64,000 nucleotides of DNA from Bombus terrestris (lineage: Eukaryota > Arthropoda > Insecta > Hymenoptera > Apidae), in the NCBI RefSeq assembly GCF_910591885.1, contig NW_025963589.1, positions 421,253-485,252 of the forward strand, read 5' to 3'. The position numbers were made by a program, and so were the translations under genes. This document shows positions 39,658 to 51,442 of this stretch, in pieces. Numbering within the stretch: the stretch's first letter is position 1; every line of letters starts with the position of its first letter. A model generated the notes under the pieces. The model was not told the origin of the DNA. It made no database searches and was given only the letters and a program-made list of their open reading frames with translations.

Positions 39658-40924
39658 TCCAACGATGTCCAACGTTGTCCAACGTTGAAGTCCAGTCCAG
39701 ATCATCCAAAATGCTTTTAGCGGCATTTGGAGATCCAAACCGGACTGGTGCGTAGTTCTTAGCTTGGCATCGTTTTCCAAAGATTAATCAACGGATTAAT
39801 TTTTTGGAAAACGATGCCAATTACCAGGTCTCACTACGTGGAGGTGACTGCGCAAGAGACCCGCCCATGGGTTATTTAACTTTATACATCCATCTCAACA
39901 TTCAACCCATTGGCAGAATGTCGAGTTGCGACTCTACTTGACCATGGGCCTGCGTAAAGAAATAGTTGTTTCGTACCCTAACTGCGAAACACATATTTCC
40001 AACGCAGCGCTTACATGAATCTTTACAAAAGTGGAGAAAAGCATACATAACGCCACAGCTATCTCCCACACACCGATTACATAGATCAGTACAAATATTG
40101 TACAATAATTGGTACCCCTACTGGCAGCATTCGGTATCAAAGACACATTTATCTAACTTGGAACGAATGGAAGAAAATGAAGCTAACGAACGAACTAACG
40201 AACTTATGCGACGTACCCCGGTGCACCGGATAACCCGAAGGATTAGCGGAAAGCCCAAGTATTGACCATAACTCGATTCCTGCTTCGCCGTTCGAAACTT
40301 ATACGAGTGGCGGTCGATGGCGCCGACCGATGATGCCAGTGATCCGCTGGTGATCGAGCCGTGGATCCAGCACATAGGCCGGCAACTTAACACACTCCAA
40401 CTGAACATGTGGAACCCGGGGAGGGGCCGCTGAACAGAATTACGAAGGCAGAAGCCTCAACTGAACAGTGGGGCCCACCCCCGCGGGCCCGAACAGAATT
40501 ACGGAGGACGTGAAATTACAGGTCCCTGCCCGAGTACCGAAGTACCATTCGGACAGGAGTGCAGATCCACGACTGAATCCCCAACAGATTCGCAAGCATC
40601 AGCGGCGCGACGACAACTCCCGCGATTCGGTGCGAACGTCGAGCAGTCGTCGAGCAGTCACCAAGACTGAGGTGTGCTTGGGCCGCCTTACGAATCCAAA
40701 GAGTTTTCCAGTGCACGTTGACCCGCACGTACCCGGGATACGCGCAAGCGTGTACGCCACGCGACAGTTTGAAAGAACTGAGTGATCGCGAACCGACAAA
40801 TCGCGGGTACAATTTTTCGTTCCAAGATGGATAAGTATCGTTGTACAGAATGAGCTCACAATGCACTTAACATATGTATCTATCTTACGATTAATTAAGC
40901 CTAAAACGCACGCATTCTACGGTG
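39658..40924. repeat. satellite monomer U32, length variant (1267 bp)
   Basis: Ten bases short because the decamer block has three copies (ATG, TTG, TTG). It also has CTCAACATTC (breaks stem 4), GAGTTGCGAC, AAAAGTGGAGAAAAG, GAATGGAAG, GAGTGGCGG, GATCGAGCC, ACCATTCGGA (shared with U3) and CAAGCGTGTAC. Confidence 0.96.
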
Positions 40925-42201
40925 TCCAACGATGTCCAACGATGTCCAACGTTGTCCAACGTTGAAGTCCAGTCCAGATCATCCAAAATGCTTTTAGCGG
41001 CATTTGGAGACCCAAACCGGACTGCTGCGTAGTTCTTAGCTTGGTATCGTTTTCCAAAGATTAATCAACTGAGTAATATTTTGGAAAACGATGCCAATTA
41101 CCAGGTCTCACTACGTGGAGGTGACTGCGCAAGAGACCCGCCCATGGGTTATTTAACTTTATACATCCATGTCGACATTCAACCCATTGGCAGAATGTCG
41201 AGTTACGACTCTACTTGACCATGGGCCTGCGTAAAGGAACAGTTGTTTCGTACCCTAACTGCGAAACACATATTTCCAACGCAGCGCTTACATGAATCTT
41301 TACAAGCGTGGAGCAAAGCATACATAACGCCACAGCTATCTCCCACACACCGATTACATAGATCAGTACAAATATTGTACAATAATTGGTACCCCTACTG
41401 GCAGCATTCGGTATCAAAGACACATTTATCTAACTTGGAACGAATGAAAGAAAATGAAGCTAACGAACGAACTAACGAACTTACGCGACGTACCCCGGTG
41501 CACCGGATAACCCGAAGGATTAGCGGAAAGCCCAAGTATTGACCATAACTCGATTCCTGCTTCGCCGTTCGAAACTTATACGAGTCGCGGTCGATGGCGC
41601 CGACCGATGATGCCAGTGATCCGCTGGTGATCCAGCCGTGGATCCAGCACATAGGCCGGCAACTTAACACACTCCAACTGAACATGTGGAACCCGGGGAG
41701 GGGCCGCTGAACAGAATTACGAAGGCAGAAGCCTCAACTGAACAGTGGGGCCCACCCCCGCGGGCCCGAACAGAATTACGGAGGACGTGAAATTACAGGT
41801 CCCTGCCCGAGTACCGAAGTACCAATCGGACAGGAGTGCAGATCCACGACTGAATCCCCAACAGATTCGCAAGCATCAGCGGCGCGACGACAACTCCCGC
41901 GATTCGGTGCGAACGTCGAGCAGTCGTCGAGCAGTCACCAAGACTGAGGTGTGCTTGGGCCGCCTTACGAATCCAAAGAGTTTTCCAGTGCACGTTGACC
42001 CGCACGTACCCGGGATACGCGCGAGCGAGTACGCCACGCGACAGTTTGAAAGAACTGAGTGATCGCGAACCGACAAATCGCGGGTACAATTTTTCGTTCC
42101 AAGATGGATAAGTATCGTTGTACAGAATGAGCTCACAATGCACTTAACATATGTATCTATCTTACGATTAATTAAGCCTAAAACGCACGCATTCTACGGT
42201 G
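40925..42201. repeat. satellite monomer U33 (second dimer repeat, type a)
   Basis: Markers of this dimer's first member: C at 101, T at 121, ACTGAGTAAT and AACTTACGCG. Private GAGACCCAAACC (breaks a GATC pair in stem-loop 1), AATATTTTGG, CATGTCGACATT and AAGGAACAGTTG. Confidence 0.95.
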
Positions 42202-43478
42202 TCCAACGATGTCCAACGATGTCCAACGTTGTCCAACGTTGAAGATCAGTCCAGATCATCCAAAATGCTTTTAGCGGCATTTGGAGATCCAAACCGGACT
42301 GCTGCGTAGTTCTTAGCTTGGCATCGTTTTCCAAAGATTAATCAACGGATTAATTTTTTGGAAAACGATGCCAATTACCAGGTCTCACTACGTGGAGGTG
42401 ACTGCGCAAGAGACCCGCCCATGGGTTATTTAACATTATACATCCATCTCGACATTCAACCCGTTGGCAGAATGTCGAGTTACGACTCTACTTGACCATG
42501 GGCCTGCGTAAAGAAATAGTTGTTTCGTACCCTAACTGCGAAACACATATTTCCAACGCAGCGCTTACATGAATCTTTACAAACGTGGAGCAAAGCATAC
42601 ATAACGCCACAGCTATCTCCCACACACCGATTACATAGATCAGTACAAATATTGTACAATAATTGGTACCCCTACTGGCAGCATTCGGTATCAAAGACAC
42701 ATTTATCTAACTTGGAACGAATGAAAGAAAATGAAGCTAACGAACGAACTAACGAACTTATGCGACGTACCCCGGTGCACCGGATAACCCGAAGGATTAG
42801 CGGAAAGCCCAAGTATTGACCATAACTCGATTCCTGCTTCCCCGTTCGAAACTTATACGAGTCGCGGTCGATGGCGCCGACCGATGATGCCAGTGATCCG
42901 CTGGTGATCCAGCCGTGGATCCAGCACATAGGCCGGCAACTTAACACACTCCAACTGAACATGTGGAACCCGGGGAGGGGCCGCTGAACAGAATTACGAA
43001 GGCAGAAGCCTCAACTGAACAGTGGGGCCCACCCCCGCGGGCCCGAACAGAATTACGGAGGACGTGAAATTACAGGTCCCTGCCCGAGTACCGAAGTACC
43101 AATTGGACAGGAGTGCAGATCCACGACTGAATCCCCAACAGATTTGCAAGCATCAGCGGCGCGACGACAACTCCCGCGATTCGGTGCGAACGTCGAGCAG
43201 TCGTCGAGCAGTCACCAAGACTGAGGTGTGCTTGGGCCGCCTTACGAATCCAAAGAGTTTTCCAGTGCACGTTGACCCGCACGTACCCGGGATACGCGCG
43301 AGCGAGTACGCCACGCGACAGTTTGAAAGAACTGAGTGATCGCGAACCGACAAATCGCGGGTACAATTTTTCGTTCCAAGATGGATAAGTATCGTTGTAC
43401 AGAATGAGCTCACAATGCACTTAACATATGTATCTATCTTACGATTAATTAAGCCTAAAACGCACGCATTCTACGGTG
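42202..43478. repeat. satellite monomer U34 (second dimer repeat, type b)
   Basis: Type b markers shared with U36: GAAGATCAGTCC, TAACATTATAC, AACCCGTTGG, CTTCCCCGTT and AGATTTGCAAG. Private CAATTGGACAG. Confidence 0.95.
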
Positions 43479-44755
43479 TCCAACGATGTCCAACGATGTC
43501 CAACGTTGTCCAACGTTGAAGTCCAGTCCAGATCATCCAAAATGCTTTTAGCGGCATTTGGAGATCCAAACCGGACTGCTGCGTAGTTCTTAGCTTGGTA
43601 TCGTTTTCCAAAGATTAATCAACTGAGTAATTTTTTGGAAAACGATGCCAATTACCAGGTCTCACTACGTGGAGGTGACTGCGCAAGAGACCCGCCCATG
43701 GGTTATTTAACTTTATACATCCATCTCGACATTCAACCCATTGGCAGAATGTCGAGTTACGACTCTACTTGACCATGGGCCTGCGTAAAGAAACAGTTGT
43801 TTCGTACCCTAACTGCGAAACACATATTTCCAACGCAGCGCTTACATGAATCTTTACAAACGTGGAGCAAAGCATACATAACGCCACAGCTATCTCCCAC
43901 ACACCGATTACATAGATCAGTACAAATATTGTACAATAATTTGTACCCCTACTGGCAGCATTCGGTATCAAAGACACATTTATCTAACTTGGAACGAATG
44001 AAAGAAAATGAAGCTAACGAACGAACTAACGAACTTACGCGACGTACCCCGGTGCACCGGATAACCCGAAGGATTAGCGGAAAGCCCAAGTATTGACCAT
44101 AACTCGATTCCTGCTTCGCCGTTCGAAACTTATACGAGTCGCGGTCGATGGCGCCGACCGATGATGCCAGTGATCCGCTGGTGATCCAGCCGTGGATCCA
44201 GCACATAGGCCGGCAACTTAACACACTCCAACTGAACATGTGGAACCCGGGGAGGGGCCGCTGAACAGAATTACGAAGGCAGAAGCCTCAAATGAACAGT
44301 GGGGCCCACCCCCGCGGGCCCGAACAGAATTACGGAGGACGTGAAATTACAGGTCCCTGCCCGAGTACTGAAGTACCAATCGGACAGGAGTGCAGATCCA
44401 CGACTGAATCCCCAACAGATTCGCAAGCATCAGCGGCGCGACGACAACTCCCGCGATTCGGTGCGAACGTCGAGCAGTCGTCGAGCAGTCACCAAGACTG
44501 AGGTGTGCTTGGGCCGCCTTACGAATCCAAAGAGTTTTCCAGTGCACGTTGACCCGCACGTACCCGGGATAAGCGCGAGCGAGTACGCCACGCGACAGTT
44601 TGAAAGAACTGAGTGATCGCGAACCGACAAATCGCGGGTACAATTTTTCGTTCCAAGATGGATAAGTATCGTTGTACAGAATGAGCTCACAATGCACTTA
44701 ACATATGTATCTATCTTACGATTAATTAAGCCTAAAACGCACGCATTCTACGGTG
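43479..44755. repeat. satellite monomer U35 (second dimer repeat, type a)
   Basis: ACTGAGTAAT, GAAACAGTTG and AACTTACGCG. Private AATTTGTACC, TCAAATGAAC, GTACTGAAG and GGGATAAGCG. Confidence 0.95.
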
Positions 44756-46032
44756 TCCAACGATGTCCAACGATGTCCAACGTTGTCCAACGTTGAAGAT
44801 CAGTCCAGATCATCCAAAATGCTTTTAGCGGCATTTGGAGATCCAAACCGGACTGCTGCGTAGTTCTTAGCTTGGCATCGTTTTCCAAAGATTAATCAAC
44901 GGATTAATTTTTTGGAAAACGATGCCAATTACCAGGTCTCACTACGTGGAGGTGACTGCGCAAGAGACCCGCCCATGGGTTATTTAACATTATACATCCA
45001 TCTCGACATTCAACCCGTTGGCAGAATGTCGAGTTACGACTCTACTTGACCATGGGCCTGCGTAAAGAAATAGTTGTTTCGTACCCTAACTGCGAAACAC
45101 ATATTTCCAACGCAGCGCTTACATGAATCTTTACAAACGTGGAGCAAAGCATACATAACGCCACAGCTATCTCCCACACACCGATTACATAGATCAGTAC
45201 AAATATTGTACAATAATTGGTACCCCTACTGGCAGCATTCGGTATCAAAGACACATTTATCTAACTTGGAACGAATGAAAGAAAATGAAGCTAACGAACG
45301 AACTAACGAACTTATGCGACGTACCCCGGTGCACCGGATAACCCGAAGGATTAGCGGAAAGCCCAAGTATTGACCATAACTCGATTCCTGCTTCCCCGTT
45401 CGAAACTTATACGAGTCGCGGTCGATGGCGCCGACCGATGATGCCAGTGATCCGCTGGTGATCCAGCCGTGGATCCAGCACATAGGCCGGCAACTTAACA
45501 CACTCCAACTGAACATGTGGAACCCGGGGAGGGGCCGCTGAACAGAATTACGAAGGCAGAAGCCTCAACTGAACAGTGGGGCCCACCCCCGCGGGCCCGA
45601 ACAGAATTACGGAGGACGTGAAATTACAGGTCCCTGCCCGAGTACCGAAGTACCAATCGGACAGGAGTGCAGATCCACGACTGAATCCCCAACAGATTTG
45701 CAAGCATCAGCGGCGCGACGACAACTCCCGCGATTCGGTGCGAACGTCGAGCAGTCGTCGAGCAGTCACCAAGACTGAGGTGTGCTTGGGCCGCCTTACG
45801 AATCCAAAGAGTTTTCCAGTGCACGTTGACCCGCACGTACCCGGGATACGCGCGAGCGAGTACGCCACGCGACAGTTTGAAAGAACTGAGTGATCGCGAA
45901 CCGACAAATCGCGGGTACAATTTTTCGTTCCAAGATGGATAAGTATCGTTGTACAGAATGAGCTCACAATGCACTTAACATATGAATCTATCTTACGATT
46001 AATTAAGCCTAAAACGCACGCATTCTACGGTG
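44756..46032. repeat. satellite monomer U36 (second dimer repeat, type b)
   Basis: Near copy of U34, without CAATTGGACAG and with CATATGAATC at offset 1231, which is shared with U38. Confidence 0.95.
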
Positions 46033-47309
46033 TCCAACGATGTCCAACGATGTCCAACGTTGTCCAACGTTGAAGTCCAGTCCAGATCATCCAAAATGCT
46101 TTTAGCGGCATTTGGAGATCCAAACCGGACTGCTGCGTAGTTCTTAGCTTGGTATCGTTTTCCAAAGATTAATCAACTGAGTAATTTTTTGGAAAACGAT
46201 GCCAATTACCAGGTCTCACTACGTGGAGGTGACTGCGCAAGAGACCCGCCCATGGGTTATTTAACTTTATACATCCATCTCGACATTCAACCCATTGGCA
46301 GAATGTCGAGTTACGACTCTACTTGACCATGGGCCTGCGTAAAGAAACAGTTGTTTCGTACCCTAACTGCGAAACACATATTTCCAACGCAGCGCTTACA
46401 TGAATCTTTACAAACATGGAGCAAAGCATACATAACGCCACAGCTATCTCCCACACACCGATTACATAGATCAGTACAAATATTGTACAATAATTGGTAC
46501 CCCTACTGGCAGCATTCGGTATCAAAGACACATTTATCTAACTTGGAACGAATGAAAGAAAATGAAGCTAACGAACGAAGTAACGAACTTACGCGACGTA
46601 CCCCGGTGCACCGGATAACCCGAAGGATTAGCGGAAAGCCCAAGTATTGACCATAACTCGATTCCTGCTTCGCCGTTCGAAACTTATACGAGTCGCGGTC
46701 GATGGCGCCGACCGATGATGCCAGTAATCCGCTGGTGATCCAGCCGTGGATCCAGCACATAGGCCGGCAACTTAACACACTCCAACTGAACATGTGGAAC
46801 CCGGGGAGGGGCCGCTGAAAAGAATTACGAAGGCAGAAGCCTCAACTGAACAGTGGGGCCCACCCCCGCGGGCCCGAACAGAATTACGGAGGCCGTGAAA
46901 TTACAGGTCCCTGCCCGAGTACCGAAGTACCAATCGGACAGGAGTGCAGATCCACGACTGAATCACCAACAGATTCGCAAGCATCAGCGGCGCGACGACA
47001 ACTCCCGCGATTCGGTGCGAACGTCGAGCAGTCGTCGAGCAGTCACCAAGACTGAGGTGTGCTTGGGCCGCCTTACGAATCCAAAGAGTTTTCCAGTGCA
47101 CGTTGACCCGCACGTACCCGGGATACGCGCGAGCGAGTACGCCACGCGACAGTTTGAAAGAACTGAGTGATCGCGAAGCGACAAATCGCGGGTACAATTT
47201 TTCGTTCCAAGATGGATAAGTATCGTTGTACAGAATGAGCTCACAATGCACTTAACATATGTATCTATCTTACGATTAATTAAGCCTAAAACGCACGCAT
47301 TCTACGGTG
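46033..47309. repeat. satellite monomer U37 (second dimer repeat, type a)
   Basis: ACTGAGTAAT, GAAACAGTTG and AACTTACGCG as in U35, followed by GCTGAAAAG and GGCCGTG as in U28. Private AAACATGGAG, GAAGTAACG, CAGTAATCCG, AATCACCAAC and GCGAAGCGAC. Confidence 0.95.
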
Positions 47310-48586
47310 TCCAACGATGTCCAACGATATCCAACGTTGTCCAACGTTGAAGTCCAGTCCAGATCATCCAAAATGCTTTTAGCGGCATTTGGAGATCCAA
47401 ACCGGACTGCTGCGTAGTTCTTAGCTTGGTATCGTTTTCCAAAGATTAATCAACTGATTAATTTTTTGGAAAACGATGCCAATTACCAGGTCTCACTACG
47501 TGGAGGTGACTGCGCAAGAGACCCGCCCATGGGTTATTTAACTTTATACATCCATCTCGACATTCAGCCCATTGGCAGAATGTCGAGTTACGACTCTACT
47601 TGACCATGGGCCTGCGTAAAGAAATAGTTGTTTCGTACCCTAACTGCGAAACACATATTTCCAACGCAGCGCTTACATGAATCTTTACAAACGTGGAGCA
47701 AAGCATACATAACGCCACAGCTATCTCCCACACACCGATTACATAGATCAGTACAAATATTGTACAATAATTGGTACCCCTACTGGCAGCATTCGGTATC
47801 AAAGACACATTTATCTAACTTGGAACGAATGAAAGAAAATGAAGCTAACGAACGAACTAACGAACTTATGCGACGTACCCCGGTGCACCGGATAACCCGA
47901 AGGATTAGCGGAAAGCCCAAGTATTGACCATAACTCGATTCCTGCTTCCCCGTTCGAAACTTATACGAGTCGCGGTCGATGGCGCCGACCGATGATGCCA
48001 GTGATCCGCTGGTGATCCAGCCGTGGATCCAGCACATAGGCCGGCAACTTAACACACTCCAACTGAACATGTGGAACCCGGGGAGGGGCCGCTGAACAGA
48101 ATTACGAAGGCAGAAGCCTCAACTGAACAGTGGGGCCCACCCCCGCGGGCCCGAACAGAATTACGGAGGCCGTGAAATTACAGGTCCCTGCCCGAGTACC
48201 GAAGTACCAATCGGACAGGAGTGCAGATCCACGACTGAATCCCCAACAGATTCGCAAGCATCAGCGGCGCGACGACAACTCCCGCGATTCGGTGCGAACG
48301 TCGAGCAGTCGTCGAGCAGTCACCAAGACTGAGGTGTGCTTGGGCCGCCTTACGAATCCAAAGAGTTTTCCAGTGCACGTTGACCCGCACGTACCCGGGA
48401 TACGCGCGAGCGAGTACGCCACGCGACAGTTTGAAAGAACTGAGTGATCGCGAACCGACAAATCGCGGGTACAATTTTTCGTTCCAAGATGGATAAGTAT
48501 CGTTGTACAGAATGAGCTCACAATGCACTTAACATATGAATCTATCTTACGATTAATTAAGCCTAAAACGCACGCATTCTACGGTG
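47310..48586. repeat. satellite monomer U38 (mosaic)
   Basis: The 5' part resembles U31 (CGATATCC, CATTCAGCCC), the middle U34/U36 (CTTCCCCGTT), then GGCCGTG as in U28 and U37, and CATATGAATC as in U36. At least three sources appear combined. Confidence 0.95.
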
Positions 48587-49863
48587 TCCAACGATGTCCA
48601 ACGATGTCCAACGTTGTCCAACGTTGAAGTCCAGTCCAGATCATCCAAAATGCTTTTAGCGGCATTTGGAGATCCAAACCGGACTGGTGCGTAGTCCTTA
48701 GCTTGGCATCGTTTTCCAAAGATTAATCAACGGATTAATTTTTTGGAAAACGATGCCAATTACCAGGTCTCACTACGTGGAGGTGACTGCGCAAGAGACC
48801 CGCCCATGGGTTATTTAACTTTATACATCCATCTCGACATTCAACCCATTGGCAGAATGTCGAGTTACGACTCTACTTGACCATGGGCCTGCGTAAAGAA
48901 ATAGTTGTTTCGTACCCTAACAGCGAAACACATATTTCCAACGCAGCGCTTACATGAATCTTTACAAACGTGGAGCAAAGCATACATAACGCCACAGCTA
49001 TCTCCCACACACCGATTACATAGATCAGTACAAATATTGTACAATAATTGGTACCCCTACTGGCAGCATTCGGTATCAAAGACACATTTATCTAACTTGG
49101 AACGAATGAAAGAAAATGAAGCTAACGAACGAACTAACGAACTTATGCGTCGTACCCCGGTGCACCGGATAACCCGAAGGATTAGCAGAAAGCCCAAGTA
49201 TTGACCATAACTCGATTCCTGCTTCGCCGTTCGAAACTTATACGAGTCGCGGTCGATGGCGCCGACCGATGATGCCAGTGATCCGCTGGTGATCCAGCCG
49301 TGGATCCAGCACATAGGCCGGCAACTTAACACACTCCAACTGAACATGTGGAACCCGGGGAGGGGCCGCTGAACAGAATTACGAAGGCAGAAGCCTCAAC
49401 TGAACAGTGGGGCCCACCCCCGCGGGCCCGAACAGAATTACGGAGGACGTGAAATTACAGGTCCCTGCCCGAGTACCGAAGTACCAATCGGACAGGAGTG
49501 CAGATCCACGACTGAATCCCCAACAGATTCGCAAGCATCAGCGGCGCGACGACATCTCCCGCGATTCGGTGCGAACGTCGAGCAGTCGTCGAGCAGTCAC
49601 CAAGACTGAGGTGTGCTTGGGCCGCCATACGAATCCAAAGAGTTTTCCAGTGCACGTTGACCCGCACGTACCCGGGATACGCGCGAGCGAGTACGCCACG
49701 CGACAGTTTGAAAGAACTGAGTGATCGCGAACCGACAAATCGCGGGTACAATTTTTCGTTCCAAGATGGATAAGTATCGTTGTACAGAATGAGCTCACAA
49801 TGCACTTAACATATGTATCTATCTTACGATTAATTAAGCCTAAAAGGCACGCATTCTACGGTG
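48587..49863. repeat. satellite monomer U39 (1277 bp)
   Basis: Private GTAGTCCTT, AACAGCGAAAC, TGCGTCGTAC, AGCAGAAAGC and GCCATACG. GACATCTCCC is shared with U8. It ends with AAAAGGCACG, the left boundary marker of the following 2554-bp duplication. Confidence 0.95.
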
Positions 49864-51140
49864 TCCAACGATGTCCAACGATGTCCAACGTTGTCCAACG
49901 TTGAAGTCCAGTCCAGATCATCCAAAATGCTTTTAGCGGCATTTGGAGATCCAAACCGGACTGGTGCGTTGTTCTTAGCTTGGCATCGTTTTCCAAAGAT
50001 TAATCAACGGATTAATTTTTTGGAAAACGATGCCAATTACCAGGTCTCAATACGTGGAGGTGACTGCGCAAGAGACCCGCCCATGGGTTATTTAACTTTA
50101 TACATCCATCTCGACATTCAACCCATTGGCAGAATGTCGAGTTACGACTCTACTTGACCATGGGCCTGCGTAAAGAAATAGTTGTTTCGTACCCTAACTG
50201 CGAAACACATATTTCCAACGCAGCGCTTACATGAATCTTTACAAACGTGGAGCAAAGCATACATAACGCCACAGCTATCTCCCACACACCGATTACATAG
50301 ATCAGTACAAATATTGTACAATAATTGGTACCCCTACTGGCAGCATTCGGTATCAAAGACACATTTATCTAACTTGGAACGAATGAAAGAAAATGAAGCT
50401 AACGAACGAACTAACGAACTTATGCGACGTACCCCGGTGCACCGGATAACCCGAAGGATTAGCGGAAAGCCCAAGTATTGACCATAACTCGATTCCTGCT
50501 TCGCCGTTCGAAACTTATACGAGTCGCGGTCGATGGCGCCGACCGATGATGCCAGTGATCCGCTGGTGATCCAGCCGTGGATCCAGCACATAGGCCGGCA
50601 ACTTAACACACTCCAACTGAACATGTGGAACCCAGGGAGGGGCCGCTGAACAGAATTACTAAGGCAGAAGCCTCAACTGAACAGTGGGTCCCACCCCCGC
50701 GGGCCCGAACAGAATTACGGAGGACGTGAAATTACAGGTCCCTGCCCGAGTACCGAAGTACCAATCGGACAGGAGTGCAGATCAACGACTGAATCCCCAA
50801 CAGATTCGCAAGCATCAGCGGCGCGACGACAACTCCCGCGATTCGGTGCGAACGTCGAGCAGTCGTCGAGCAGTCACCAAGACTGAGGTGTGCTTGGGCC
50901 GCCTTACGAATCCAAAGAGTTTTCCAGTGCACGTTGACCCGCACGTACCCGGGATACGCGCGAGCGAGTACGCCACGCGACAGTTTGAAAGAACTGAGTG
51001 ATCGCGTACCGACAAATCGCGGGTACAATTTTTCGTTCCAAGATGGATAAGTATCGTTGTACAGAATGAGCTCACAATGCACTTAACATATGTATCTATC
51101 TTACGATTAATTAAGCCTAAAACGCACGCATTCTACGGTG
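49864..51140. repeat. satellite monomer U40 (first unit of 2554-bp duplication)
   Basis: GCGTTGTTC, CTCAATACG, AACCCAGGG, TTACTAAGG, GTGGGTCCC, AGATCAACG and GCGTACCGAC. All seven recur in U42 and together nowhere else. Confidence 0.96.
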
Positions 51141-51180
51141 TCCAACGATGTCCAACGATGTCCAACGTTGTCCAACGTTG
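51141..51180. repeat. four-copy decamer block (reference unit)
   Basis: TCCAACGATG twice then TCCAACGTTG twice, offsets 1-40. The ten bases before it (TTCTACGGTG, 51131-51140) match the decamer at eight of ten positions and look like a decayed fifth copy. CAACGTTG is self-complementary. Copy number varies in register: at least ten at the left edge, three in U32, four elsewhere. Confidence 0.95.
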
Positions 51181-51184
51181 AAGT

Positions 51185-51241
51185 CCAGTCCAGATCATCC
51201 AAAATGCTTTTAGCGGCATTTGGAGATCCAAACCGGACTGG
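51185..51241. other. stem-loop 1, long interrupted hairpin
   Basis: CCAGTCC (offset 45-51) pairs with GGACTGG (95-101). Inside, GATC (53-56) pairs with GATC (85-88). Inside that, TCC then AAATGC (58-60, 62-67) pairs with GCATTTGGA (76-84) around the loop TTTTAGCG, with single-A bulges at 57 and 61. About 20 pairs in 57 nt. Units with C at offset 101 lose the outermost pair; U33 loses one GATC pair. Confidence 0.75.
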
Positions 51242-51256
51242 TGCGTAGTTCTTAGC

Positions 51257-51313
51257 TTGGCATCGTTTTCCAAAGATTAATCAACGGATTAATTTTTTGG
51301 AAAACGATGCCAA
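51257..51313. other. stem-loop 2, 57-nt near-perfect palindrome
   Basis: TTGGCATCGTTTTCCAA (offset 117-133) is the exact reverse complement of offsets 157-173: 17 perfect pairs. The inner ATTAATC/GATTAAT (136-142 with 147-153) adds seven pairs closing a four-base loop AACG or AACT. Two to three unpaired bases separate the two helices. The common variant T121 gives a G-T (G-U in RNA) pair, so pairing survives in RNA. The right arm contains AATTTTTTGG. Confidence 0.85.
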
Positions 51314-51319
51314 TTACCA

Positions 51320-51354
51320 GGTCTCACTACGTGGAGGTGACTGCGCAAGAGACC
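51320..51354. other. stem-loop 3
   Basis: GGTCTC (offset 180-185) pairs with GAGACC (209-214) around a 23-nt loop. In B-type units three loop bases change together (188, 192, 203) while both arms stay intact. U5 (GTGACC) breaks the stem, and U9 and U14 (TAGACC) lose its innermost pair. Confidence 0.6.
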
Positions 51355-51355
51355 C

Positions 51356-51442
51356 GCCCATGGGTTATTTAACTTTATACATCCATCTCGACATTCAACC
51401 CATTGGCAGAATGTCGAGTTACGACTCTACTTGACCATGGGC
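51356..51442. other. stem-loop 4 with enclosing outer stem
   Basis: CTCGACATTC (offset 247-256) pairs perfectly with GAATGTCGAG (269-278) around a 12-nt loop. An outer eight-base pair, GCCCATGG (216-223) with CCATGGGC (295-302), encloses it. B-type changes at 224-232 fall just outside the arms. The inner stem is broken in U2, U3 and U7 (GAATATCGAG), U5 and U32. Confidence 0.7.

Larger units (their letters stand above)
40925..48586. repeat. second dimeric higher-order repeat (types a and b)
   Basis: U33, U35 and U37 share ACTGAGTAAT and CTTACGCG, with GAAACAGTTG or a close form. U34 and U36 share GAAGATCAG, AACATTATAC, CCCGTTGG, CTTCCCCG and GATTTGCAAG. U38 keeps only part of type b. The variants are unrelated to those of the A/B block, so this is an independent amplification with the same two-unit period. 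Confidence 0.88.

Noticed and set aside
51257..51313. Fold-back transposon or MITE represented by the 57-nt palindrome
   Set aside because: No target-site duplication flanks it, it occurs once per unit at a fixed place, and no empty site exists among the 50 copies.
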